From NCBI GenBank assembly GCA_015178975.1, contig WHVD01000258.1:1-64000 (forward strand): a DNA stretch of 64,000 nucleotides, written 5' to 3'. The DNA is from Hysterangium stoloniferum. Taxonomy: Eukaryota > Basidiomycota > Agaricomycetes > Hysterangiales > Hysterangiaceae. Below are positions 33,176 to 45,544 of this stretch, piece after piece (the stretch's first letter is position 1; each line of letters opens with the position of its first letter). The notes below the pieces were generated by a model. It was given only the letters and a program-made list of their open reading frames with translations, was not told the origin of the DNA and did no database searches. Made by a program: the position numbers and the translations under genes.

Positions 33176-34401
33176 TCATAAATAATTAGAATGGCGAAAC
33201 CACCCCATTGCATGCTGAGCAGTGACAGTGGCCAGTGTATCTGTCAAAAAAGCTGTAATTGCAACTTCATTGCGAGTGGAAATTATAGAGCAGAATGCTT
33301 CACCATGTTGTCGAAGAATACTTTTCATATAGGAGAAACACTCCTCTATTGGATTAAAGTCAGGTGAATAGGGAGGTAAATAGAGAAGCTTGATGCCACT
33401 GAATAGAAAGGTTGAGTGTTAATATCCAAGCAGACAAAAAGAAAACTCACCGTTCTGTACACATCTCTGCCACACCTTTGACATATGGCACAATTATCCA
33501 TTACCAAAACACTATTTTTTTCGGGATAAGGATTCATTATTTGAAGAAGGCTGGCGAGATATTATTGAAATGAGTCTCCATCAAAGGAACCTTTTGTTAT
33601 ATTCAGATAAATGATACTGTCCATTGTCAGAGCTGGTAGGACTGAATATCTGAAAACTCAACATCAGGATAACATTCATAGATGGCTAATGCAGCAGACC
33701 TGTCACCACATTGAAAGTAACTCTGCACTTGTGCCCGTTGGCCTTTGATAGCACCCCCCATTGAGCGGTATGTTGTGAGCAAATTTACAGCACTCTCATC
33801 TGTAAACACCAGCCTTTCAGGTAATTCTTGCCCAATTGTAAAGAGAAAGGCATACCGGGATGCTTCACAACGTTCTAAAGCAACCTTAGATAACTATAGT
33901 TAAATTGAATATTGGGAAATCAATCAAGCAAGGAAGAAAATGAATAGACACACCTTTTTTGTCATGTAACCTAAGAGCTTGAGAGTTCAGTGAACTGTTG
34001 AAAGGGATAACATAACACCAAGTGTGTCTGCTAGCTCAAGGGCAATTTCATCAAGGTACATGTCAGGTCTGCTTTAAAGAAGCTTCATCATGTACTGGCA
34101 ATGCAAATAAATTTAGAAACAACCCAATTGTGAGCTCACACTTACATTGCATGCTGTTTCATTCATCAGGGTGGGTCTACCCCTAATATTGTATGTCTTA
34201 GGATCCCATATAACATCTCCTATTTCTTGCCACAATTGCAATGTCCGGTGGACAACACGAATTGACATGTCTAAGTTGGTAGCAATCTCTATTGGTTTCA
34301 TTGCAAGAATGGTATATTGATAGATGACACGGTCCTTGAGATCTTTAGAATAGTGGATAGTGGCGATGAGTCATAGGCTGCTCTTCATTTTGGGAGGCCA
34401 T
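33176..34401 (-). pseudogene. IS630/Tc1-type DDE transposase with introns
   Basis: Start ATG 34401, stop 33176-33178. Helix-turn-helix (PIEIATNLDMSIRVVHRTLQLW), RGRPTLMNE linker, then catalytic blocks LVFTDESAVN (D), NSVLVMDNCAIC (D) and YSPDFNPIEECFSYMK (E), ending HAMGWFRHSNYL. At least three short introns with clear GT/AG borders interrupt it (after NETACN, after GYMTKK and after DVYRT). It is broken by a frameshift near 34345, TAA for CAA in KLL-Q-SRPDM, and TGA at 33987-33989 in VH-R-TLKLLGYM. Terminal repeats not identified. Confidence 0.88.
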
Positions 34402-36040
34402 AGCTGGCCTAGATAATGTTGTATGTTATTGGTGCCTCACATGACCATTTATGTTCGTTCATGCTGTTACCTGGTCTGCAGATTGGGGTCAATCTTCAAT
34501 GGTACTTTTGATTCAGGGTATGACATGGTCAGTAATTTCTTTTCTTCTTCTTTATGTTTACAGTAACTTTTATCTAATTCCATAGAGCACTTGAAAATGT
34601 GGCTTCTGATCACTTTCGTTTATTTTGTGGTATCCCACTACCTTCATAGTGAGTGTATTCAGTAAATTGAAGCATTTTACATATTGACAGACTTATATAT
34701 ATATATAGTGATAATGACATGCCATAGCATAAATGGACAGAATGATGAGGTGGTTATTTTCACTCAGCCAGGATATAGTATGGAGCCTGCAGGAGATTTT
34801 CAAGTGGTTGTAATCACATAGGACATGGTGCATAAGCTTACTAGACCTTTTATTTGCAGGATCACACTCACTAACACTAGTTTGTATCATTCTGCAGGTC
34901 ATAGTTTTGCACATGGCCAGCAGGCTCTCTCGGCCTTGATATACTTCTCAAGCACATGATTCCGCTGGAGAGAGGAATGTAATACTGTTAAGTGTTACAT
35001 ATATACCATGGCTACCCCTTCACAAGTCTTCAGGACATTGCATAAAGTACATGGCATCCTACATTGCGCACAGTCTTCAGATGGGGTGATTAATGGGGAA
35101 AATTAAAATAGATATATTTTCTTATATATTACAGCCATGTAAGCTTGCTAAATATCATAATATTATATATACAAGATTTCAGCATGATACACCTAAAATT
35201 GAGCAAGATATTGTCCGCACAAATTCGGACAATTTCTTATCTGTGATTTAGACGCTTTGCCGTACATAATGCAAATAGCTGTAAAGGAACCATAGTGTTC
35301 CACGTGCTGATGTGAAGTCAACAGAATAAATATCACTACCTTCATCCTATTCACAGGTGTGAGTGAAATTAAATACCAGAATTTTGGTATCAGCCAATGC
35401 TACTTTGTTGCAATACTATTGGGTTGTCCCTGATCCTAGCCCTTCCTAACCAGCTTCCAGAGCTGGAAAATGACAATGCATTGATGCTGACTAAGCGGCA
35501 AAAGCTCCATACTCCTTGCAAGGACCGCACGCCCTCAAGAGCACGGGCTTGCAAAGAGCTCTAATCGCAATAGCGTTGGCAAGATTCCAAATATCTGTCC
35601 ACCAACTTCTGACACACAACCAACTACATTACAATTTTTATTTATTTCACTAGAATTATAGAATTCTTCTTATAAAACAGTTTTGCAGCAGGTTCATTGC
35701 ATTTCTGCCAATAATTGATAGAAATTTATTTTACAAGCAGTGACCTGGATACCAGAGCAATTAACAGCAGACTAAAGTTGCAGCATAGCAAAACACAGAA
35801 CAAAACAACCAGAACCAAACATGAAACAAAACAGACTACAAAACAAAACAATGAAATTGATTGGAAAAATTAACAAGAAATTAAAGTTATCAACACAAAG
35901 AAACCTTGGGGGGGCTCGGTTGGTTCACCTTGTGAACTTCAAGAACTTCACTGGATTTAAAAGTCTGTCTGTTAGTAGTTTCATGTCATCTAAATGAAAG
36001 GTCAGATTAAAATATGAAAACTTTTACCGTGAACGGAAAC
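34402..36040. other. No intact gene
   Basis: Mostly unrecognised. On the plus strand near 35425-35565 a short frame (PNQLPELENDNALMLTKRQK, ending ARACKEL) may be the last exon of a lost gene or element. Confidence 0.4.
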
Positions 36041-36878
36041 TCACTGAACTCTCAGTCGGACTCGTAGGCAGGCTACACTCTTAAGGAGACATAGAGTGTG
36101 GTGAGAGGCCTTATACGAGTCCAACCTCTCAAGACCATATGGGACAACTAGAGGAGTGCTTCCGACAGACAACAAAACCGCTCCTTGGGCGCCGCTTGAG
36201 ATGGGATGAGGTGAGTATGAGAGCATAATTGTACTGGAGTGAGAGGAACTCACAGTTACATCGATGCAGGGTTGCCATTTGCCAGATTGACCCATACTAG
36301 CTGAAACACACCAAGGTAGGACGCTAACAAATTAGTAAAAAATCTGTTAAAATTTCAGAAGATAAGCATACGAGGCAATATTTGGACATACAAAGGTCGA
36401 TAAATGAATAAAAAGTCAAAACCTAGACAATTTGCCGTGAAAGCCTGAAGTTGGCGCCAAGGGAAGACTGTAAAATCCAAGTCAGTAGCCAGTCTTGATG
36501 TCCTGCGTCAAAAGTGTGGGAGTAGAATGGGATCAGTACTGAAATTATACAATACGTAGGACAATAAAACCAACTGGGTATAGTTTGAATGCTTTCTATA
36601 GGTGCTCCATCCAGCCTCGAATCCACTTGGTAGGCCTCAACGCCACCAATATTTGCCAAAGGTGGATGCTGAAATTGTCCTACCTGGTTACAGGACTGAA
36701 AAAAAAAAAAAAGTGTTAGAAGGAATAAAAACAAATGTGAGAATCGTGCACACCCAACGAGTCGGGAATTGGGAGTAATCCCTTGCATGGATGCCCCATT
36801 CACCCAAGCTGCTGAAAGACGAAGAAAGAACACATTCGTTAGAGTAGACTCTACTATCTTAAGACAAAGAACATACAT
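36041..36878 (-). other. Unrecognised sequence, possibly a multi-exon gene
   Basis: Two open segments (36878-36423 and 36295-36041) with plausible short introns, one ending in a run of 13 T followed by CAG (about 36705). The first gives VEAYQVDSRLDGAPIESIQ and the second is Ser-rich and ends with an Arg-rich tail. No family recognised, no conserved motif seen. It could equally be old repeat sequence. Confidence 0.3.
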
Positions 36879-37099
36879 TTAGTCATCCAGTGTGCAGCAC
36901 ATCCTCATAGTGATGTCCCAAAGGCTTGCACAGCAAGCCCGTGGCCTAGGAGACTCCAAGACACAATACTCACAAAACAGACACAGCTACATGACAGTGA
37001 ATAGGTAAACTGAGGAAGGAAGGTGAACAATGGCACACGTTGTTCTCAAAGACAAGAGCCAGAACCAGCCGAGCCAATAACCCAAGGAAAGTAAATAGG

Positions 37100-37230
37100 A
37101 GGGCAGAAATAATAAAAGAACAAGGAAAAAAAATGGAAAATGGAAATGACAATGAAAATGAAAACAAAAACAAAAACAAAAACAAAAATGAAAACAAAAA
37201 CAAAAATGAAAACAAAAATGAAAACTACCC
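37100..37230. repeat. Simple repeat (AAAAAC/AAAATG)n
   Basis: About 20 units of AAAAAC or AAAATGAA. The open frames on both strands here are by-products. Confidence 0.85.
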
Positions 37231-37289
37231 TCCACTGGGCTAGTTTGACCTCTGCTTGTGTTAGCTCCACCTCCCCCCTTTCCACCTCT

Positions 37290-39294
37290 TCATTGAATGT
37301 GATGCAGCCCAGTCATTGAATGTGATGCAGCCCAGGGCTCGGCTTGTTCCTCGTTAGTACGCTGGTTTCCTGGGGCCCATATCGAGGCCCCCAATCCTTC
37401 ACCACCAGAGGCAGCCATACTTATGGATGCCATCAGTTTGGCGGTGGCAGCAAGCTCCCCCTTGGTCTGCTTCTTCATTGCATGAAATGCAGACCAGAGG
37501 TCATCGATTTCTTCCTGGGTGTCAAACTCCACAGCCTGGTTTCCTGGGGCCCACATCGAGGCCTCCGATCCCTTGCCACCAGAGGCAGTTATGTATATCT
37601 GTGGGTGGAATGTGGTCAGTGGTGGCGGTGGTGGCAGATGGGGTGGGGTCTGCTGCAGTAGCGATGGCAGCGGATCAGGTGTGGTCTGCTGCAGTGGTGG
37701 TGTCAGTGGTGGTGGATGGGTTGGGTCTGCTGCATTGTCGGTGGTGGCAGATGGGGTGGGGTCTGCTGCGCTGTGGGTGGTGGCAGGTGGAGTGGGAGTG
37801 GACAGCATGTTAGAATGAAAGAAGGGAAGGGGGATCGGGGCACAGAATAGTGACCCTAGTGGACGAATAGACCACCACTCATACTCAAACTCAGACTCAG
37901 ATTGACCGCATGGTGGACAGAACCAAAGCCATGGATAAGGACTACTATGGATACATGTGGGTACTTAGGGTTCCGAACCACATATTCCAACACAGCATAG
38001 GTTCGGCATTGAAAGAGGTGCTCATGTCCCAGGACATCTCCTCATAATTGATAATGTCGTCGTTGTCCTGATTGATGTTCTCAGGGGCGACCTGATGCGC
38101 TCCACCGAATGTATTGATGCTGTCCACTGTGGGGTCTGCTACAGTGGTGGTGGTGGCGGATGGGGTGGGTTCTGCTGCAGTCTTGGTGGTGGCGGATGGG
38201 GTGGGTTCTGCTGCAGTCTTGGTGGTGGCGTCTGTGGTGGTGTCTGCAGTGGCAGTGGTGGTGGATGGAGTGGCATCTGCTTCAGTGGCAGCAGCAGTGG
38301 ATATAGTAGGTTTGGCATTAGAAGAGGCACTCATGTGGCGGATCATCTCTTCATTGAAAAAATCATCCTTGTCCTCATTGATGCTCTCAGGGGCACCCTG
38401 CTGTGCTCCACTCACTGTGTTGATGCTGTTGGTTGTGGCGTGAATGCACGTGTGGCGAACAGCAATAGGATTGCACATCATGAGGATGGGGACAAGGGGG
38501 GATGACATAAGGTCGTCTGCAAGAGAATATGACCAGTACACTGAGACCGTGCAGATACATCCCAAAACAAATTTCAGCAACTTAAACACAATTGTCACTG
38601 CAATTTTGAGCAACCAAAACAACATCATTCCTGCAGCTCGTGCCACAAGGCACAAGGCTTGATGGCAAATGTTTCAAATGGGTCTGTGGAGATACACTAC
38701 CATAAGTGGTGTAACTACGACACATGCGAACATTGCTGTCATCCTGAATGTGCAGCTTGTCAATGACTGGGACATAAATGAGGGAATGGGGATATACCTT
38801 GAAGTAACCATGGGGCAAGCCTCTGCCTCAAGAGAGTGTTCAACACCAGAGAACAAACTGATGACCTGATCTATAACATCTGCAGGCATTGGACTCTGAG
38901 CCAGCATGTATGGGATGGCAGGCAACATCTTCCAGAGAGAACCCCTGACAGGGGCAAGGCTATGGACATGGTTAGATTACAAGATGGGTTGTTAAATAAA
39001 CAGATGACTGGCTCACCTTTGATGATAGCAGGAATGTAACATCAGCTGTGAGGAGACACTGACAGGCAACAAGTTGACAAAAATGTTGGCGTAATATGGC
39101 TCAATCTTCACTCCTATCATAACCTTGAAAAGTGCCATGAATTTTGAGGAAGAAGACACATCCGCTACAGGCGCAGGAAGCAGCGATGGACCGAAGATCT
39201 TTTCCGCGACAAAGCTGAGAAACTTCAGAATGCTCCACTGATGGAGTGGGAACCAAGAAACCACAAGTAATATGTGAAGGCTATATTCGCACAT
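37290..39294 (-). other. Unrecognised minus-strand gene-like region with membrane segments and Pro/Thr repeats
   Basis: ATG 39294 opens a hydrophobic N-terminal region. A GTGAGC..TAG intron (about 39017-38962) keeps the frame into MLPAIPYMLAQSPMPADVIDQ and hydrophobic MFACVVVTPLMVVYLH. Farther on, MMLFWLLKIAVTIVFKLLKF is a likely membrane segment. The tail has Thr/Ala/Pro repeats (AEPTPSATTKT) flanked by two related 40-residue blocks, one with INTVSGAQQGAPESINED and one with INTFGGAHQVAPENINQD. A last segment (37808-37290) repeats ASGGxGxxASxWAPGNQ. I could not join all exons in frame. It may be a repeat-borne or recently broken gene. Confidence 0.4.
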
Positions 39295-39299
39295 ATTAA

Positions 39300-41799
39300 C
39301 ATAGGAGGCAATGGAAACAGCGAGAGCGTGTGTTGCAAAGCGACGGAGGTGGGCAATGAGTTCAGCAGGTTGAGGTCCTATGGGGTTTGCTAAATTGCTG
39401 AAAACAAAGGCTGATTGGGAATATTATTCAGTGTGCGTTCGTTAGCGTGCGTCACAATAAGTCACGCCGTCTAATATGGAAGTCACAGTCCGCAAGAAAA
39501 TCTGAATAATCGTCAAGTTTATATGCCCCGAGGAAAGATACTTGGAGGAACCAGGTATGTCTTGCGTTATGCGTTACGACCTTCACGCTGTGAATATAGA
39601 CCATATTAACCATCATCAAGTTCGCTCAACGCGTGTATTTACCACCGTTGCTCCCCCCAAGGTTGTACTGCATAATTCATTCATTTACCAACGTTTTACC
39701 CCGCATCGTCTGAGATTACTTTACAGATTTTAATTCGTGGGCTGAAAATGGTGCAGAAGGTTGGAGTTATGGTGAACTTCATCCGTGCGTGTTGTGTATA
39801 TCACTGATGCCAAACTCTGACAGATTATGTGATTATAGCTATTTCATGAAGTCTGAAGGATATGCCGCCAGCGCCTCAAAACCCGACGTAAAGCTGAAAG
39901 ATCATGGTTTTAATGGCCCTTGGAAAACAAGCGAACCGGATGTCGCCGTATGGTTTTAGATATTTTGGTCTGATTGCAAGTTGTTATCTGATTCCAGAAT
40001 TATATAGCCTCTACACCATGTTATTATGGAAGCCTGCGCAGTATTAGGCATTCCGTGGAGCCCATAAGCAGTAATAGCAGAACTCAGACTTGAAATTATA
40101 TATTTTTGTATAGAGACTTGAACACGCCAAATGGAACCCTGGGTGCCAGCGCTTTCACCGCTTTCATTGATACAAAAGGCCATCGTACGTCGCCCTATAA
40201 TTTCTTTCCCAAGCTGTTGCATTAAAAATTTTTTTAGGAAGCTCTTCTGCAACTGCATATCTTACTCCTGATGTCCTCTCAAGACGGAATCTCACGATCA
40301 TAGTAAAGTCACGTGTCGACAAGATATTATTCGACACCAATACCGCCATCTCACGGCCTCGGGCCATCGGGGTTGAATTCTCCCAACCTGCAACTCACCT
40401 CGGTACCGTGTTCATGCCAGGAAGGAAATCATCATCTGTGCTGGGGCTTTCAATACCCCACAAGTCTTACTTTTATCTGGCATCGGGCCGGCTGCAGACT
40501 TAGAGGAAAAGGGAATTGAAGTGATCAAGGATCTCCCTGCCGTTGGCCAGAATCTCTTTGACGTCAGTCTTCTTTCAAGCGTTCTTCTTTTGAATCTTAA
40601 ATGGACTCATTCTGATACATCATGACCAGCATCGATCGTGTGGAGCGTTATGTGTACGGACCAAGGCAACATTTAGCTGGGCTCGCAAAGCCCTTACCCG
40701 GAGTGTTTGCGTTGGTTCAATGGCTTTTAAAACATAAAGGCCCATTGACAAGCTTACCCTGCCAGGGAGGGGCGTTCTTCAGGTCGGATAATCCATCGTA
40801 TGTACAAGTTCATAACCGCGATTTTTTGCACATGTGACATTGTGATCATACTTTTCTCATCTAATAATAGGATATCTTTGAATCCAACAAGAACGAGGGT
40901 GATCAAGACATCCAGATCACTGATTTGACTTCGGGTCCCAAGTCACCAGATATCGAATTCATGTGGTGTATGACTCTCCCCGAGTTACATTCCCAAAACT
41001 GGCACAGTGATGTCATTCTAGTTCCAGTTTTAGTGGTCAACAACGGATTTTCAGCGGCTCCAGCAAACGTGCAGGGCATGACAATCGTAAGGTTTCATTA
41101 ACAGATTTGATATTAGACTTCATCTTGTACACAGAGCGCACTTGCGCTGAAACCCGAGAGTGCGGGTCGTGTTTTTTTGAAAACAACCAGTGTCTGGATA
41201 AGCCCATAATTCACTCGAAGTAGGTCCGAGGGTTTCAGTGTCCCGTGTCACCGTTGACGTTTAAATCTCTGCAGCTTCTTCTCGTCAGAGAACGACATGA
41301 AGCTCATCATACGTGCTACACGGCTTCTCCTGAAACTAATCAAGACTGAGCCTCTTGCGTCCATTGTGGAATCGACACCTCTACCTGGCAAATCTTACGA
41401 CTTTTTATGGCCAGGGAATGTTTCTGACCCTGACGAAGTGAATATGCCATAATATTATCAAACATACCATCTCATCATTTTAGATTACCGATGAACAGCT
41501 ACGTGAATGGATCTGTAAAAATACATCCCCGGCCTACCATCCAGTACGTCGTCCACGCCCAAAAGCTAACTTATTATCATTACCCACAATCATTTCTTCT
41601 CCCATAGACATCCTCCGCCAGAATGGGAATATCCGAAAAATCCAGTGCTATCGATTCGAAGCTGTGCGTTCACGGTGTTGATGGGTTACGCGTTGTGGAC
41701 GCGTCCGCCTTCCCAATGCAAGTATCGAGACACCCATGTGCCGTGGTAATCGCCATGGCCGAGAGGGCCGCAGATTTGATTAAAGCGGCAGCGGAATAA
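39300..41799 (+). pseudogene. GMC oxidoreductase pseudogene (aryl-alcohol / glucose-methanol-choline type)
   Basis: Family role: FAD-dependent oxidation of alcohols, usually secreted, often supplying H2O2 for lignin breakdown. Exons with good short introns read [206 protein letters not shown]. Both active-site His regions (AYHP, SRHP) survive. The N-terminal Rossmann GxGxxG is missing, and single-base frameshifts occur near 40395, 40695 and 41205. Decay seems recent because intron borders are intact. Confidence 0.92.
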
Positions 41800-41982
41800 A
41801 ATATAAATTATCATTCTTGCCTGCCATAACGGTTCCCCTACATTCCAATAAGTAAATCAACAATTGCCAGCTTTTTTACAATAACCAGCGGTCCAGCATG
41901 GCTGAAATCCAACGAAAATATGCGTTCCCCGTTCATTGTAGATTAAGATTACATCAGCTGCCTAAGGCAGGTGATAAAAGGA

Positions 41983-42040
41983 CTTTCAGTCGGGGAATCG
42001 AACCCCAGACTCGCGCGTACCACTCTATACTAACTGAGAC
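41983..42040 (-). pseudogene. tRNA-Asp-like pseudogene lacking the anticodon arm
   Basis: The minus strand has AGTATAGAGTGG (D-arm like) and GGGGTTCGATTCCCC (perfect T arm), with acceptor halves GTCTCAG and CTGAAAG pairing at five of seven positions. Total 58 nt, so about 14 nt around the anticodon are missing. Similarity to tRNA-Asp is from memory of the D-arm and 3' half. Confidence 0.65.
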
Positions 42041-43399
42041 GTTATCAATTTCATAGAGGTTACTCATTTATACCTAATGAGCTCTCTGTTCCTGACAAAA
42101 AGGCCCCGAAGTGAGATGATTGGTATGCCTCGGACACGTTGGGGTGATTGAGATGATTACTGACGTTTACACTTCTTGGGCCTATATAGTTCTAGTTAAG
42201 GGCGGCTAAGGATGATGGTAATGTTCAATTTTGTTACGTTCTTGTGCTCCTTGTCGTATCCGAACGCTACGATCGATATGTTGTTTAATGCCATCATTTA
42301 TGTACGTTTAACATGATGCTTATCTACACTGTATCTTATCAAGCCCAGTAGTTTACTATCGAGTATGATGTGCCCCCCATCTTGGTTATTTTTGTATTTT
42401 GTGCCCGTCCAACTTATTACATAGTTTGTTGGCTGAAGTTGTATAAGTCTCACCGCTGTGTCACTCCCAGGGACCTCATTTTGGTTGAACCTACTTAGCC
42501 AAACAGAAGTTGAAATGGCCGCTAGGCCTTGAAAAAGTTTTTGCCCATTCTGAAACTTCTTTGTCGTCATAAAATATATCATACCTAGTTTTGCTAATGA
42601 CGGTGGGATCTTGCAGTGAAATTCGGTCCCCGAACATTTACTAGCAAGTCAGGTCCGCTACCATAGTCAAAGAGTAGTAGGACCCCAAGAAAAGTTGTTA
42701 TCAACTTGAATGTACATCCAGTACCATCTCATCTCTCACTGTAAGGCTGCCGTCAATTGCAGCCTAGTCCAACGTTGATAGGACAGTATATTCGTCTAAG
42801 AACAGAGACGGCAGTACACGATAGTGACGGTAGGTAAAAACGATAATGAAAAAACTACTACGCGCGTTTATCCTAATTATATAAGGAAGCGGATACTAAA
42901 TATTAAAGGTCCGTTGTGGTAAGCTTCGCCAGGCTTACACTCGCTGTCCATTTGGACGATTTGAACTGGGCTTAAATCGAGTTAAGGGTTTGCCAAACCG
43001 AGGTTGGAGAGTATGAAGCCGGGAAGTGAAAATTAAAGAGATGTGAGATAGAGGATCTGTGGTACTTGCTGATGCATCAGTAGACGGCTCTCCGAGTCCC
43101 CAGGAGGGCCTCTTAGCCAGAACATTCTTTAAGATACATTCGCCTGCAATATGCTATTTTTGATACCTCGTTAAGCATCATGAATTCGCACTGTGAGAAA
43201 CTTCTAACGGGATGATTTCTGACCTGATCATTGTCATACTCATAGGCAGGTTCAAGGTGCCAGAGGTGATCGTGAGAACCGAACTCTATCAGCTGGCTAA
43301 ATAAAAAAAGAGTGATGAACGGGACCACAGTCGCAAGGGACTTCCATTACGTCCGCCTGCACCATCCTAGTTAACTCCCCAACATATGAACTATTTTTA
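42041..43399. other. No gene recognised
   Basis: Two minus-strand frames (42582-42298 and 43328-43113) have no recognisable motif. TGTTACG at 42232 could be the start of the LTR that ends at 43773, but this was not proven. Confidence 0.4.
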
Positions 43400-43773
43400 G
43401 GAAACTGGTAATGAAACCGGGCGTGAGTATGAGATCACTGTCTATCTTATATATTTCATGGATTTTCTAGTATCATCATGAAGTTATCTGTTCTCAAAAT
43501 GTACTGGTAATCGGTCCGAGTAGATAGAAGCAAATGGGAGTAAATGACAGATGGCAGCAGGATGGTTCGAAAGAATGGAATCAAGGAAAACTTAGTACCA
43601 ACTTAGCATCCACTTAGTTTCTACCCTTGTCTATAATAACTCCTCATTCATTTCAACTTCCATAACCATATTCTTGGAGCCTCCAGGTCTCAGTATAGGA
43701 CATAAGCTGAAGCCGAGTGCTACCCATCCCCAGAACCTCCACAGATTTCTGCCTGTAAGCCCTAAGATTAACA
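43400..43773 (+). repeat. 3' part of a Gypsy LTR
   Basis: It ends GATTAACA at 43773 and contains ATAAGCTGAAGCCGAGTGCT at 43702-43721. It is followed by GTATATTCTGATTT, the same primer-binding region that follows the LTR at 50789-51528. The left border is uncertain. Confidence 0.75.
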
Positions 43774-43808
43774 GTATATTCTGATTTAGTCTCACAGATC
43801 ATTCTGTC

Positions 43809-43910
43809 ATGCCTCCAAGAAATAAAGTGTCTGAATACAGGAATGTAATTGGGGCAAAAGTCAGGTCCCAGGTGGAAACATCAGGTTTTCACGAGCATTC
43901 AATTCAGAAG
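43809..43910 (+). pseudogene. Start of a Gypsy gag (fragment)
   Basis: ATG 43809 gives MPPRNKVSEYRNV; the related element on the minus strand starts MPPRKRDAK at 50750, at the same distance from its LTR. The frame stops after about 34 codons and decays toward 44040. Confidence 0.7.
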
Positions 43911-44201
43911 TAAACAACGACTAAATGCTTGGTTAATACCCTCTGAAGGGCCGTTTCATGCATATGTCAAGCAACACCTTCAATCTCTTCATGCACCCTC
44001 CTCAAGGGGGGTTGAAAGTACAATTTCATAAAATTAGAAGCCGATGTGGCCTCGGAATCCAATTTCAGCATTGACTTTGTAGGAACATATGCATAATGCT
44101 CTTTAAAAAACAGCTGTAAGATCAATAATTACTTGAACCTTTCTATAAAGTATAAGAGGAATTCAAAAGCACCATTACTTCATTATACACGAAGTCATCT
44201 A

Positions 44202-45531
44202 TCACCCAACAACAGGGATACCAATACTTTCGGGTAAACAACGCAATCCCTGCACTCGTCTCGCTTCAATATCACCTCCCAGGGCATCTTCCCACCAACG
44301 TTCATGTTCAGGAACTTCCTTCCATCCGCCGGCGTAAAAGTTTTTGATGCACTTCCCTTTATTCGTGAATCGCCAAGATTGAATTTCGTCAAAGCGCTCT
44401 TGAGATATCCCGAACTTTACAAAATGAAACAGCATGGCAAAACGTTAGCAAATGGTAGGTAGATATACCTCGACCCTCGACGTACGCCTGCTGTACCAAG
44501 GATCACACTTGGTGGAATCGTGATACGCCCAATTTTCGAGCATAAACGAGAGATAGCTGTGCAGTGGAGCACAGCGCCTTCCGGTAGGGGTGTACCAATC
44601 CAAGAAGGCACAGCCTCTGGCGCTGGCGACTGAGAGGATGATCTTACTAGGAGGGTGGTGTCGGGAAATGACGAAGTCGTTCCATTACACTCCTCAGACG
44701 ATTTTAGTGCTTTCTTCGAATTTGATGTGTACGTGACATATCGTGCTACCATATAAACCTATTTCTCGGAGTGAGATACATCTGGGGACAGCAAACAGAA
44801 ATTCAGCCGATACAGACCCATTTATGATCCCAAGATGCCATTGAAAGTCGAATTTCATACGCCGCGTTAAGAGGAATCTCTCGGACGAAAGAGTAGTATG
44901 TTCCTGCGCGACCTGTTAGTGAAATGTTAGCGAATGGTGTGTAGGGCCGGACCACCAACAGCAATCCACCCTCCATCTCCATAGAGCAAAGGCAAATGTT
45001 CCACTACATATTTGAACCGGGCCATATCATACGTCTGATTTACTATGTGGTAAGTGTAGGTCTAATGTACTCGACTGCGTTCGAGGTAGACTCACCATTG
45101 CGTAGCTAGAGTTGCTTAAGTGCATATTAAAGTCACACACATCAGGTGTGGCCCGAGTCTTAAAAACCGTCTGGACTGTGAATGGGCTTTTCCCCACTGG
45201 CGAAATCCGTGTCAAACGGGTTAACCGCTGTTGATCTGTCTCTAGACGATTGCGGATCGCATGGTAGACACGGGCATAGATAGCGGGTCTAAATAAACGA
45301 ACTAGCAATAATGAGGACGAATAATGAACTCGAAGGCCTTTTGTTATAAGACGTACTGTGCCACAGGAGTGGAAACCCTCGCACATTGATAAGAAGAACT
45401 AGTAGAAAGAGCCATTTCAAAGGTGTTGCAATAAACGGCAAAGTGGAATAATGAGATGGAGCTAGAAAAGAAGTCCCTAATGATTGTAATGCGTTGGGTA
45501 TAGACCTCCTGAAGTTGGTTATGGTGGTCAT
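44202..45531 (-). CDS. THEM6-like hotdog thioesterase family protein, intact (6 exons)
   Basis: Exons: 45531-45357, 45301-45096, 45034-44953, 44912-44818, 44758-44486, 44414-44202. Introns of 55, 61, 40, 59 and 71 nt all have GT..AG borders, and the phases add up to exactly 348 codons with one terminal TGA (347 residues). N-terminal membrane anchor (LKWLFLLVLLINV), then SPVGKSPFTVQTVFKTRATP, the diagnostic DFNMHLSNSSYA, ARFKYVVEHLPLLYGDGGW, YYSFVREIPLNAAYEIRLSM and a C-terminal FYAGGWKEVPEHERWWEDAL. This matches the THEM6/acyl-thioesterase-like family of basidiomycetes; substrate unknown, probably membrane-bound acyl-CoA-related. ATG 45531 is the first ATG of the frame. The best preserved host gene here, flanked by repeats on both sides. 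Confidence 0.9.
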
Positions 45532-45544
45532 TGGAGGTGTAGGT

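Noticed and set aside
37046-37243. Open frames of Phe/Val or Lys/Asn repeats on both strands
   Set aside because: Translation of an (AAAAAC)n simple repeat.
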